Shown: one piece after another, positions 1 to 10,998 of the stretch
Layout of the letters: every line of letters starts with the position of its first letter
How positions within the stretch are numbered: the stretch's first letter is position 1
From: Pyropia yezoensis
Taxonomy: Eukaryota; Rhodophyta; Bangiophyceae; Bangiales; Bangiaceae
Reading direction: 5' to 3'
Assembly (NCBI GenBank): GCA_009829735.1
Contig: CM020620.1
Span: 2,855,447-2,919,446 of the forward strand
Length of the DNA: 64,000 nucleotides
Translations under genes and position numbers: made by a program
Notes under the pieces: model-generated
What the model saw: the letters and a program-made list of their open reading frames with translations, nothing else
The model's database searches: none
What the model was told of the DNA's origin: nothing

Positions 1-283
1 GGCCCGGTGGGCAGGTGCTGGGGTGGGAGATTCTGAGTGGCGAGATTCTGAGGGGACCCCGGGGGGATAAGGGGAGGGACAGCGGGGCTTGGCCTTGCTT
101 CCCCGTCCCGACCAAGAAACTGTTGGCCCACACACCATCTTCTTGTTTGTCAGTGGGGGGATTGCCCCACAACAGGGACAGAGTGTGTGCGACTTGCACT
201 TCTTCCGGTTCCCCCGACACGAAAGGCAGCCCTTGCGCACCGCCCCAACTTGGGTGTCGCGTGTGCGAGTGGTTTTTGCCACA
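1..283 (+). repeat. 3' part of a G1-family LTR (window edge)
   Basis: This stretch matches, with scattered substitutions, the last 283 bp of the 470-bp LTR at 39,292-39,761, including the terminal TTGCCACA. It starts outside the window. The bases after 283 do not match the primer-binding region seen after the 5' LTR at 39,762, so this is the end of a 3' LTR or of a solo LTR. Confidence 0.8.
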
Positions 284-3200
284 CAATGCAAGCTAGATTG
301 CAGTGTGAAACACATAGTTGAATAGGCCATTGCAGTGAGTATCCGGCACAGGCCAGATGACGGTCCCTTTTCTTCCGGTCCTTGAGGAAATGCTGATCTT
401 TTTTGTTTCACTTCATTAGTTACTCCACCACTTCTCGAAGCCTTTGTTAACATATTGCAGAGGCGGGCCACCTGGAGCTGCCTGATCCGGTGCACGGACA
501 CAGTCGCAGACAGACACCACAGACAGACACCGTCACAGCCACTGGCCGCATCGACGTCAGTGCCTCGCCACAGTGTCTGCGCCGCCCCAGACACAGGCTG
601 TCCCAGAACACGGTGGGCAGACAATCCGCTCTACGGATCCCGTCAGACACTCTGCACGCGTGCTGATGCTCCCACCCGCGGCCGCTTGTACTCGCCGTCT
701 CCCGACCAGCACCATCATGCCCGCCGCCTCCCGCCCGCACGCCCTCCCGTACAACCCCGGAAGCATCCAACCGCCCACGCACCCACCTACATCACCACAG
801 CAACTGCGTCCGGCCCATCCATCCACATGCACCACACACGACATCCTCTGCACATACCTGAGGGGTGCACAGAAAGATCGGGGGGAAGATGGAGTGGGTG
901 CGGGAGGGGGGAAAGGGGGTGGAGGGGAGCCGGAGGGCGGGGGGCGGGAGGGTAGGGAAGAGAGCACGCCAGTGCGGCAAGGAATACATTGAAAATACCG
1001 GCGAAAGGTGCGTAGCGAGTACAACACTTGTGAATATGCAAGAGCATGCAGGTAAATGCAAGCCGCCGCAACGCACACGCAGGTGCCTGAAAGCCAATGC
1101 AACGCATGACATGGAACTGGGCATGTCTGGCACCCCTATCTGTATCGTCCTTCTACCGCCACCACCACAGCAGCCTGCACCCTCTCACACGCCCTCTCGT
1201 ACCACCGCGCGAGCAGCCACCCGCCCACGCACCCACCTGCGTCACCACAACCACTGCGTCCCTCCGATCCACCCACATGCGCTACCCACGGCATCCTCCG
1301 CACATACCAGAGGGGTGAACAAAGAGAGTAAGGGGAAAACAAAGGACGTGGGTGCGGGGAAGTGGGAGAAGAGATGGACGGGAGCGGGGGGGGGCGCGGG
1401 GGGTGGAGAAGGGGGGAGGCGGGAGGGGGCAGGGAGGGAATGGAACACGACGCGGGGGGAGAAAGGGCAGAGCGGGAGAGCGCTTCCAGGGGGTGGATGG
1501 GAGCGCGAGGGGGGCGTGGGGTGGGGGGGTGGGGTGAAGGCAAGGCGGTGGGTGGAGGGGGCAATGTGTGGCAAGTCCGGTTCGTGCTCCAAAGGCATCC
1601 AATGGCGAGTGGTTTCTACCGCAGCGACGGCAGCCACAAGTTCCCTCATCGGACGCCAATTGGTGCTGGCCGATTGCCCTGATTGGTCAAGTTGACAATC
1701 CTCATATGGAGCAAGCTCGAGCGAAGATCTGCCCACCCTGCTCAGAATCAGTGAGAGCTCACCAGGAGATCCTGTATTTGCGCATGCGGAGAGTTCAAAT
1801 ACTGACGAAAACATACCCGAAGCATCCCCGATTTCCGAGTGCGCGAGCATTCTAACATAAGTCATCGAGAGAACATGCGGACAGGCAAAACTTATCATCA
1901 CATCGACCAACCAGAACGCGATGGTGCTCCTATTTAACTTCAGGATAGTGGCATCGAATGAGACTTATCATGAACAAGTAAGATTTGCTAACTTTCCTGA
2001 GAAGAACTCTGAGGTGAGACCGATTTGGTAGCTCGTCAGTCCTCCATGCACCTGTGGGATATTTTTGTACGTTGCAGCAGCTTGCCCGGGAGCAGGAGAT
2101 AAAGCTGTCGAATGAGCCCAGCGTCTTGCTCCCGTCGTCGTTCGTCCTCCCGAACACATTCCAAGAGCTAGTTTGATGAATGAAAAGCACTTCTTGGAGG
2201 AGGGGACAACATGAGCAAATGGGTGGGCTGGGGGGGCGCGGGGGGGCAGTGGGGCGGAGAGCTTCAGCAGCTGCGATTGACTAGTATTTGAAGAGTCATA
2301 CGAGGATTCTGGGAAAGAGGAGTGGAAATGGTTTAGGACGTAGTAAGGAGAGGCGATTCAGTGAAATCTTCAATCATGGTCACGCGGACGTACAGGCTCT
2401 TGCTCTTCGCCGACTGCACCAATTCCATAGTCCTCTGACTTGGGCCCAGAAGCGACCGTACCCATCCCCAAGGATGATTCTCGGGAGGTGCTTCGTGCGG
2501 TGATCTTGAAGGGGTGCGAGCTGGGAGCTGGATCATCACTTATGGAGGATCGTGGTGCGTTTTGAGACACGCTGCGTTCAGAATCAGCTCACTGGCGTTG
2601 GTAGATAAGCAATTGAGTATGTTCAGGAAGGAATGTCAAAGAGGAGCCTGCGTGAACAGAGGCTCGTGCCAGCCTGTGTGGTCAATCAGCTGTCGTGGAA
2701 TGTACCGACCGTGCGATCTAGCCGAGTCGGAGGAGTGGGTGGGCTCACCAGTGATGTATTTTGAACGAAGACGACACTGAACGCCGGGCGTGCAGGGGTG
2801 GAGAACGCCAGGTCGGGGCGCCGTCGTCCGTGGATCGCCCAGCTTGGCCGACGGGACTGTCGGAGTCGCGATGGCCAGCGTGTGAGGAGCGATGATACCC
2901 ACGTGGGATCTGTGCTGCAGTGATATACATGAAGATGCGGCGTCACACATGTCGCGACATTTATTGCAGTGGTGTTCTCTTCTTAGGAGTGGACGGTCTT
3001 CGCGTGATGTTGCAGGAAGTTGAAGTGGAAAACTGTGAAGTACAACGCCATGCAGTGTGTATACATTGACTTGTATGTCGTTCCGGTCGCCGACGATGCC
3101 TGCGCAGAGACACCCGCACTTGGTGTGGCTGAGTTGACAACAGCGACCACTGAGCATAACGGGAATTTAAGCGGTCGTAAGATGGCAAAGGCTGTCACGA

Positions 3201-3622
3201 CGGGTGCTGGACAACCACCGGGTCAGGGCAATCCCTCACGGGCTGGTCGCCATGTCACCGCGCTGCTCAGGGGACCTTCGCCAGGGACCCTCAGTCGCGA
3301 CACCGCGCTTGACTGGCGCATCCTCGGTGCTTATTGAGCGGCTAGTGACACCCGTGACGACTGCGTCCCGGAGGTCCACGGGAACTCAGACAGGTCGCCG
3401 CGGCCGCCTCGCCGACCGCCGACACATGCGCCGCTCCTGCCGCAGCCGCCGCTTGCGGTCGCATCATCTCGCCCACTCGCCTACCCCACGCCCCCCATCG
3501 CCGGTGTCTCAATCTCAGGCCACCAGTGTAGCATAATACGTAATCACCAATCGGCTTACCTAACAGGTAGGTACTCGTAATGGAAAGGGGACAAAGCCCA
3601 AAATCTGGCCCAAGATGTCAGG
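284..3622. other. Gene-free stretch with a diverged duplication
   Basis: No credible coding region is visible; the open frames here are low-complexity shadows. Positions about 700-970 and 1,140-1,560 are diverged direct copies. Each has a C-rich part with repeated CCCACGCACCCACCT blocks, then a G-rich part with long runs of G and GGA. The remainder to 3,622 shows no recognisable repeat or gene. Confidence 0.5.
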
Positions 3623-3729
3623 GATTTCGCCCGGTTGCCCAGTGGTTTGGGCGCGCCATTCCGCTTACCCCTCAGGGGCCTGGGTTCGATTCCGACTCTC
3701 CGATATATGCTTTTTCGTTATTCCACAAG
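3623..3729 (+). repeat. tRNA-derived SINE-like repeat, copy 1
   Basis: The sequence has a D-arm-like GCCCAGTGGTTTGGGC segment (A-box region) and a perfect B-box GGTTCGATTCC, followed by a shared tail TTTTTCGTTATTCCACAA. A second copy lies inverted at 11,665-11,778 inside the G3 antisense ORF. The T-stem does not pair well and no cloverleaf can be closed, so I read it as a tRNA-derived short interspersed element and not as a functional tRNA gene. Confidence 0.6.
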
Positions 3730-3835
3730 CAGAACAGATTTCAGCAATCAGCTATACCAGCGCGCGCGACTGAGCCACTTTTCAATCCTCTGATCTGAGG
3801 TGTAGCTCAGGACTTTCTGGGCCTGAGACCAAGAT

Positions 3836-4176
3836 TTGCGGCAAAACCCGCTTACAGTAGCCTCCACCAAGTTGGTGGCAACGGTGAAGGTGCCTCTCGT
3901 AACGTTGAGAACTGGAAGAAGTGCAAGCCGCACCCACGCTGTCCCTGCTGTGGGGCAAGCCCCCCACCACGAAGCAAGAGGATGGTGTGTGGGCCAACAG
4001 TTTCTTGGTTGGGACGGGGAAGCGGAGCGAAGCCCCGCCGTCCCTCCCCTTACCCCCCCAGGGTCCCTCAATATCTCGCCACTCAGAATCTCCCACCCCA
4101 GCACCTGCCCACGGGACCACACGAAAATTCAAGACGATAAAATGCAGAAAACCCTCAAGTCCAAGTTGGAATTACT
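3836..4176 (-). repeat. Truncated 3' LTR of the minus-strand G1 copy
   Basis: On the minus strand this matches the G1 LTR from about 125 bp after its start to its end. The terminus is mutated (TTGCCGCA in place of TTGCCACA). The first part of the LTR is missing and unrelated sequence begins at about 4,177. Confidence 0.7.
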
Positions 4177-4294
4177 CCTGGGGGGGACGGCGTGGAGGGA
4201 GGAGAGGCGGAGGAGCCGGGTGGGAGAGGGGGGGAAGAGTGGGCAAGCGCGCTGGGCGGGCGGGAAGAGGCAGACGAGCGGCAACCGGGCTACG

Positions 4295-4806
4295 TGTAGG
4301 GACCCTATGGGCTCTCCACGTGGGGGACCTCGTAGAGATCGCGTCGTACCCCTGTGCCCACCTTCCTAGTGAGGAGGACGGGGCCGATTTGACCACTCGG
4401 GATTTTACTGACTGCCGATTGGCCCCCTCCTATGGAGATGGGACCGGGTCGCCATTTGGTTCTGGGGCCCATATTGCGATTTTCAGTGTATGGGAACCAA
4501 CTCTGACCGGAATTGGACTTTGGTCCATGCTCCGGGATGGGATGCATTTGGGGTTTGGACTGTGTGTGTGTATTTTGCGTGATTGTAAGATTGGGGAGAT
4601 CTTGAGTGTTGGCACTGATGTCCGGCGGGGCTCTTCTTCCCCGTATCTTGGAGATTCCTGCCCCGCTGGCAGAGATGATCCGTAGGGGAGGGGGCCCTCC
4701 GGACATGTTGGAGGGCTTTGATTGGCCCGCACGTGGCCCGGTGTGGAGGGTTGCTGGGTGCGGGTGAGAGAGGGTAAGAGTGTGCGTGGGGGTGCGCGTT
4801 GCTTCC
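4295..4806 (+). repeat. 512-bp repeat, inverted partner of 21,345-21,857
   Basis: This block is the reverse complement of 21,345-21,857 with only a few percent differences. It interrupts the minus-strand G1 copy here, and at the other site it directly abuts the G2 3' LTR. It carries no recognised protein domain and no obvious terminal inverted repeat; it may be a fragment of a larger unclassified element. Confidence 0.75.
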
Positions 4807-4989
4807 CCCTTCGAAAAAAGACAGGCTTGCGTGTGCTTGAACACTGTCGTCCTGGTCGCCGATCCCCGCGTGATACAGCTAGGCGGTCGGCGGTTCGGTA
4901 TCTCTCCTGCCTCCCCGCGTTCTTGGTGGGTTGTTTCTCTGTGTGTTCTAGTTGCTACGCGCGTAAGGTACGTAAAAACCACTACAAAG

Positions 4990-5792
4990 ATGTCGGTGGT
5001 GGGCGTAGTTATGCACCTAGAGTACCTGGCGCAAGGCACGGCGGCGGCCTCAATTCGAGGTTGCGGCTACCCTCGGGCTCCGCCCACTCGGCGTGTGCCT
5101 TCTCTTCCCTCCGTCCCGCCCCAGCCGCACGGGGACACTCCGATTGGTGTTGAGGTCGCGTTGTCAACGCCTGTGTCCCCCAACTTGGGGGCAGCTCTAC
5201 TCATGGCATACCCCAAGTTGGTGTTGCCGACGACGCCTTTGAAGTCGGACATCCTGATCACCACGTTGGTGCGAACGATGTCATGGAAGGCCGCGTCGGC
5301 AGCAACCCGCCAAGCGTAGGAGGCTACTCAATTTGAGGAGCGCTCTCGGACAGTCATCTCGACCGCGAGCTCGCAACTTGCGAGTCCGAAGCAGAGTTCA
5401 TGACGGCCGAGTTGGCTCGTATCGGGTCCATCGTACCTTTGTCGGCACCACTTGGGGGCGGCAAACGACGGGCGAGCCGGACCTTCTCACCCCCTCGTCG
5501 TCGTCGCCGCTACTCACGGCGCTCTCCCTCCGTGTGGTAGACGAGTTGTCTTAATCTGCGTCGGAGTCATCCACCCCGTCCGCGACCATGTCGTTCCAGC
5601 GTCTGCGTCACCAACTTGCGCGCAATACCAAGCAGGCTACCAAGCGCAGTCGTCGTCGTACTCGCGACTGTGTTGGTCACGACGGTTCCTACTTGGAGCC
5701 GCCGGCTCCGCTGACTAGCGGGGATTGCTATCGACGTGGGTCTGGCCAATCCCCTTCACGTGAGGATGGATAGTCTAGCATGGGTGCCTAGT
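4990..5792 (+). pseudogene. Antisense ORF (aORF) remnant of the decayed G1 copy
   Basis: Read on the plus strand, opposite to its element, this matches the C-terminal part of the antisense ORF at 45,917-47,860. Shared blocks are the VSPNLGA-YPKLVLP segment, EFMTAELARIG, and an Arg/Ser-rich stretch (KRRASR, then RRRR-SRRSPS). Both copies end in a homologous GTCTAGCATG-GTGCCTAG. The reading frame is broken by small indels near 5,319 and 5,540. Differences between the copies fall mostly in third codon positions of this antisense frame, which argues it was once under protein-level selection. Function unknown. Confidence 0.65.
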
Positions 5793-5901
5793 TGGCAGTT
5801 GCTTTTGTTGAGAGAGTGAGAAGTTTAGGGCCGTAGTAAAAGCCACATTGCGTACCACTTCGACTTGAAGCACTTTCTTGGCACAGCCACTCGAACATCC
5901 C

Positions 5902-7694
5902 TCACGTTGAGGGAGGGTAGTCAGGGCCGATATCGTTCCGGGCGCAGTAAGCCCGGACCTCCTCAGCCGGGAGTTCCTCTACATACTCCCCAGTATAGTC
6001 CTTGGCACGATAGCCAAACCAACGCACCCTTAATATGAGGACGTCAGTATCCTCATCCCAGCCGTGGTCGATGAACTTATCAACCACGAACCCCTGCGGG
6101 CCATTGTTGCTCGCAGGCAGCGAAGGCAAACGCCACACTTTCAGCGCACGCGCCCAAGCCGGGTCGCCTGGAGGAGGTGGTGCAACTTTAACCACGTCCT
6201 GTCTGCTTACTGTACGGATCCCATCGTCACTTTCGATGGTGAACCGCCGCCCATCAGTACGGAGGACATGGTATGGTCCCTTCGCCTGAAACAACAGCTT
6301 ACACCCAGTCGGTGTATGCGAATGCGCCAGCACCCAGTCACCCGGCTTGGGGACGTGCTCGGCGTTACGCACTTGTTAAAAGTACGCTTGTAGCGCTTCT
6401 GCGCCATGTCCACCTCAGCCCTGACTTTAGGGATGAGGGTCTCTAGCCTAGCAGCAAGCTCCACCTTACTCTCAGTAGGAGTAGGCTTCCTGCCACCGGT
6501 CTCCCCAGTTGGGAGCGGCCACCGTACAGCACTAGACCGCGCGCGGCGCGGAGCCACGAATGTAAGGGGTGCTTCCCCCGTAGCGGAGTGAACCTGCGAG
6601 TTGTAGGCCGTAGTCAAGGTAAAAATGTATTGGTCCCACGTTTTCACGTGCTCACTCACACAGTGGTGCAGCCACCTAACAATAGTTTTGTTGAAGCGCT
6701 CCACAGACCAATTAGTTTGTGGGTGGTAGGGGGTGGCATAGTTTGCCCGTACCCCCAACATATCCAGCACTCCCTGAAACAATACGGACGACTTGCGTTC
6801 CGTTCTCCGAAAACGTACTGTCAGGGATGCCATACGCGGCAACGCAGTGATCTAGGGAGCCTGACACGACCAGCAAGGCCGTGATCTCTGCCAGGGGGAT
6901 CGCTCGCGTAAGTTTCGTGAAGCGATCACAGATGACCAGGAGGTTTTTGTTACCATCCTCCGTCACTGGCAGGGGCCCATGGATGTCCATCGCCAACGCG
7001 GCGAAGAGCTCCTGAGCCGGAAACAGCAACATGGCCGAAGTAGGCCGGCGTTCCATCAGGCGATTCTGCGCACGACTTGTGCAGGGCACCCAACTGTAGA
7101 TGTCCACCGCCACATACGGCCAGTAGTACCAGGTCTCCAGGGTCTGGTAAAGTTTACTAGACCCCATGTGTCCACCTTTAGGAGCGTAGTGCTCCCGCTG
7201 AAGGATACCCTCCGTGAGGGATGAGGGGACTACAACTTGTTCAGTCCCCTGGATCGCCCCTCTCCTCAAGAGGAGGCTATCGTCTCCGACGAAGAATCGC
7301 ATCTCCGCTAAGGCGTCCAGCGCATCCCTCTGCGACTTGCAAAAGGCATCTTCAGCCTGGGCCCTCACCACTACGTCCACCGACAGGGACAAGTACTTCT
7401 TGTTCCCCGCCGCCCCGGGGTTCAACACGTGCTTCGAGCGCGTGGCTACTCCGGCCTGTCCAAAACTCCTTGGAACATGACGGACACAAGCTGCAGTCCG
7501 GTCTCTGACAAAGTCCTGTCGGGGGTGCTACATGCAGTAAGGCAGTGCGAGACGTCTCCGCGCACCACTTGTGCATACAGCAACCCATCCACATGCGTCA
7601 CTTTCATAAGGGCCAGAAGTTCCTGGTCCTCAGGATCTAGTATAGTGTACTGGACCCAAAATAAACACCCAGGGGGCGTTGCGCTCCCGTTCAA
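5902..7694 (-). pseudogene. G1 pol remnant: integrase and C-terminal chromodomain-like region
   Basis: Overlapping minus-strand frames (5,902-6,372, 6,207-6,842, 6,712-7,428, 7,446-7,694) are closely similar to the integrase part of the G1 copy at 44,585-45,805. Recognisable are the zinc-binding region before LMERRPT, the core start MDIHGPLPV, the YHPQTNW-VERFNKTIV segment and the chromodomain-like tail (DKFIDHGWDEDTD, then RVRWFGY). The second catalytic Asp is Glu here (SENG for SDNG). A second, more diverged piece of the same core (TLSETGLQLVSVMFQGVLD) occurs at 7,446-7,520, so the region was rearranged as well as frameshifted. Not functional. Confidence 0.8.
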
Positions 7695-7789
7695 AGACGC
7701 TTTTTTCTTGAGGGTGGTGGGGATAACATCTTGTTACAACACCTATCACAGGCTAGAGCCCATCACCGATGAGTGAAGGTCCGCCGTCC

Positions 7790-8150
7790 TCCACCCGTCT
7801 AGTTGGTGATGGCTCTACGCCGGAATTCAATCCAACCCGAGTGGATCTCGCGGGGACAATCCTCTCACCTTGGGACGTTCCCTTTGAGTGCACCTCCCGG
7901 TGGCCGAAGTGCGAACCACCGGTCCGAGGAGAACCCTCAGGGTGAACACCCGACGTTGTCGGGGTGGCATACCGCCCGCACGGATACCCACGGCCCTGCT
8001 GGCTGGAGTTCCTCTAGCACCTCCGCGACCCCAGGAACACCTGTGTCTGGCCAGTATTCAAAGGCGCCGGAGTAAAGTCGTCACCGGAGAGTTTCCCGAA
8101 CGTCGGGGGGTCCGACACGGCCGTGTTGGCTAAGGACCCTCACGGTGCGA
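7790..8150 (-). pseudogene. G1 gag N-terminal remnant
   Basis: On the minus strand the nucleotide sequence parallels the start of gag at 39,881-40,260, including the block encoding PLNTG-TQV and the region encoding GTS(Q)G-RTVPAGSTRVG. Stops and indels interrupt it, and the central and nucleocapsid parts are absent. It lies just downstream of the 5' LTR and primer-binding region of the same decayed element. Confidence 0.6.
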
Positions 8151-8234
8151 GCCAAAGAAGGAGACGCAAGTGCGTTCTACTTCCGGGAGCCCCCGGCGGT
8201 AAAGTTTACCTCCGTCCCCTGCTGCTCAACCATA

Positions 8235-8441
8235 TGTGGCAAAAACCGATCACAGTAGCCTCCACCAAGTTCGTGGCAACGGTGAGGGTGCCTCTCGTAA
8301 CGTTGAGAACTGGAACTAAGCTAACTATCCCTAACTTGAGGAATATGGACCCAAATGTATGGGGAGAAACGGGTCAGACTAGCTGCCTGCCCTCCCTTGT
8401 ATGCCACGTGCTGCCCCGTACCTGGGTTCAATGCTGCCACA
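8235..8441 (-). repeat. Internally deleted 5' LTR of the minus-strand G1 copy, with PBS beside it
   Basis: This LTR has both family termini, TGTGGC at 8,235 and GCCACA at 8,441, but is 207 bp against 470 bp because the middle is deleted. Immediately inside the element (8,214-8,232) lies TGGTTGAGCAGCAGGGGA on the minus strand. It matches TGGTGGAGCAGCAGGGGA at 39,764 at all but one position, which supports its reading as the primer-binding site. Confidence 0.7.
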
Positions 8442-10342
8442 AGACTGAGAGCCTCGTCGTCGCTCGGACGGCTCGTGGACTGCTGTGGCCTGCGTCAGAC
8501 TGCTTGGAATGTCATGGAAAGCCCCGAGCAGCCACTCGACACGGATTACAGCACGCTGATTGGTCCTTTTGAAGAACGTTGCGTTCCCAGGTCTACTGCA
8601 GCGACCTGCGTGGGCCTGCTGTGACCTTCATAGAACGGCGCAAGCAGAGGACTCGGGCCAATATCCGTTTGACAACAGCTTACAACCACCATCTCTGGAG
8701 CTCTGTCTTCCATAACCTGTTTTTAGAGAGAAGCATACCGGCGTGCTCGCCATCGTCTCCCGAACTCAGTGGTAATCGCTGCGTTGCAAAGTGGACGCAT
8801 TAGTGCAGCCGTGGCTCAGGGTTGCTCTGCACCACCACAAAGTCTCTCAAACGCCGAACGCTGGAACGTCCGGCAATCCTGGGAGAAGGTGGGCGCCTCG
8901 CACTCCCACATTTGGCTGGGCGCACATGACAGAGAGCGCCACGAAGTCCTCGCCGTCTGGCCCCAGTGTCATCAAGTCGCGTACTCCAGTCCAATTCTGG
9001 CCCATATATTTGTACAGATGCCGTAGAACTTGCTGTATCCCGTTCTCGAGTTGCACAGCCCACAATCAGTTCCCGGACAGGTCACCCGCCTCGTCTCCCC
9101 TCCCATGCACTCTCACACCCTCCCATCGCCCGCCGCCTACTTCCCCGCGTGCGATGACGAAGCCCCTTCGTTGTGGGAAACGTCTCTGTTCTTCGCAGCG
9201 TGGTTGACGGGACCGTCGGGGGTCGCAACATCGCCCCGCACTGGCGACTTTTCTGATCCGATGGACGACATCACTAGCGACCGGAACCATTACATTTCCT
9301 TGATAACGATGTGCCTTTCAGGGTCCGCCTCAAATGCATCAAATGCAGTCACTTGCACGCACTTCGGGGCCACCGAAACGGTCATATACGGCGAGTATTG
9401 CACGGAAAGTCGCACCGCCATGTAGCGCGTTGTGCACGAGAAAATGCAGTGCATCAAATGGGAATTGTAAAGTGTACCCGGCAGCCGATGGGATGACCGG
9501 CCTGTTCATCCGGCTGTGGTGTATTGTTTTTGGATTTTATTTTCCCTCTTTTTCTTTAGACGGCAATGTTGCACGCGTCGTACTTGACGACCCTTGCCAA
9601 GCACTTGCCGGACACTTGAAATCCTTTCCCCGACGTTGCCGCGGTTGACATACAATTACGCGGGCCACCGTGACCGCCTTGACAGCGCTCAGAAACCCCT
9701 TGTGCAGACAGACTCCCGCAGGACACGACGCCCAGACAAGCAGCCCCCGACAAGACAACTTCGAATACGTGCACACGCTGACACGGGAAATGGCGCAGAG
9801 ATCGACACTGAGAACGTCAGACAGAGGGGGGGGTGGAGGAGAGCGGACGAGAGCTGCGGGGAGGAAGAGACCTGCGCATGGCCGACCGACCCCCGACGCT
9901 GCGGAGCGGCCAACATAGTCCGATACGTTGCAAGGGTAATAAAGTACAGGGGGACAGTGCAAGGGTAAGAAAATGAAGAGGGGTACGGTTGGGGGGAGGG
10001 GCAGGGGGGGCACCGCGAGGAGCGCTAATGCCGGTTCCATCCCCCCGCCATCGCCCACCAAGCTTTGACCACCACTAGCCCTCGCCACTCCCGCCCCTTC
10101 GACGACAGACGAACGGTACTGACCATCCCGCCGACAGACCAACGGTGCCGACCATCCTCAACGCCCTCACACGGCCCCACCAACAATCGTGGCACGACCA
10201 CCACCAGCCCTCACCACTCCCGCTCCGCAGCCGACAAGCCAACGGCCGCGACCATCTTCACGGTGCTCACAGCGGAGCGGCAATCCTCACGAATCGCTGA
10301 AAGTATCGCGGCGGCCGAGAACGGGGGGGTGAGAAAATGAGT
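8442..10342. other. No gene seen; short tandem duplication near 10.1 kb
   Basis: No supported coding region. Positions about 10,066-10,265 hold two diverged direct copies (period about 130 bp) of a C-rich ACCACCA-AGCCCTC-CCACTCCCGC unit. A G-rich stretch lies at 9,970-10,015. Confidence 0.4.
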
Positions 10343-10477
10343 ACCGACCCGGACCTACCAGAACCCTGGTACATCAAGGTGTTGTGGGTCGGTTACGACT
10401 CACCAACCTGGGAACAGGCGGACAAAATGCCACGCCAGATCCTCATGCCATACATGAGGCGACGCCGCCTACTGTAA
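10343..10477 (+). pseudogene. G3 pol C-terminal tail (fragment)
   Basis: This encodes TDPDLPEPWY-KVLWVGYDSPTWE, then MPRQ-LMPYMRRRRLL and a stop. It is nearly identical to the chromodomain-like end of the 1,388-residue G3 Pol at 58,218. The fragment starts abruptly after a G-run, so this is a truncation junction. Confidence 0.8.
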
Positions 10478-10517
10478 CTGCCCAACCGACATCGACTTCG
10501 GCTGTTGGGGGGTGGGG

Positions 10518-10660
10518 CTTAGACCTACTAAGTAGGGTGTGACAAGGATTCCGCCAGACTTAGGTTCACTAAGTCGGAGCGAGCTTAGGCAAACTAAGTG
10601 GGCTAACGAAGTGGGAGCGAGCTTAGGCAAACTAAGTGGACTACTGAGCTTAACAAGTTT
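10518..10660. promoter_or_regulatory. Array of CTTAG/CTAAG hairpins between pol and aORF ends
   Basis: Four or five short palindromes of the form CTTAG, 4-6 nt, CTAAG follow one another, the best being GACTTAG-GTTCA-CTAAGTC at 10,557-10,575. They lie between the pol stop and the end of the convergent antisense ORF. An equivalent array with different loops occurs at 58,050-58,165. I infer a role in 3'-end formation for two converging transcripts. Confidence 0.45.
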
Positions 10661-10998
10661 GAGCTTAAAGGGAAAGGATAACTCCGATAATATCGAAGTA
10701 TCCTGGGGCCTACACCAAGGTAAACCTATATCCATGGAGGCAAGTGACGGAGTAAGGGAGGATGACCTTCACGAGTATTACCCGACCAGGGTGGGTCGGA
10801 GCGCGAGAGAAACTGAGGCAAGCCACAACTAAGCCGAGCGGGGTACCGCCGGAAGGCAAGAACCAGAGTCATGCAATGCCCCATCTGGGGATGCGTTTAC
10901 ACTCACTACTACCCGGCCACCATAAGGGTCACCGGGTCCCTCGCTCTCATAACGACAGCCCTCAGTAGGGGGTGCCCCCACCAGCAGAAAGAGGCGAC

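Larger units (their letters stand above)
3836..8441 (-). mobile_element. Decayed G1-family LTR retrotransposon, minus strand
   Basis: Read on the minus strand, the order is a shortened 5' LTR (8,235-8,441), primer-binding region, N-terminal gag remnant, integrase pieces, an oppositely oriented antisense ORF, a foreign 512-bp repeat, and a truncated 3' LTR (3,836-4,176). Every piece has a counterpart in the fuller copy at 39,292-48,666. Most of gag, the protease and the reverse transcriptase are missing, and parts of the integrase occur twice. I found no matching target duplication. Confidence 0.75.

Noticed and set aside
447..1910. Coding region on either strand
   Set aside because: Overlapping open frames on both strands come from C-rich and G-rich duplicated sequence; no domain and no consistent frame between the two duplicated blocks.
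3623..3729. Functional tRNA gene
   Set aside because: The B-box is perfect but the T-stem mispairs and no acceptor stem can be formed; the shared tail and second copy point to a SINE.
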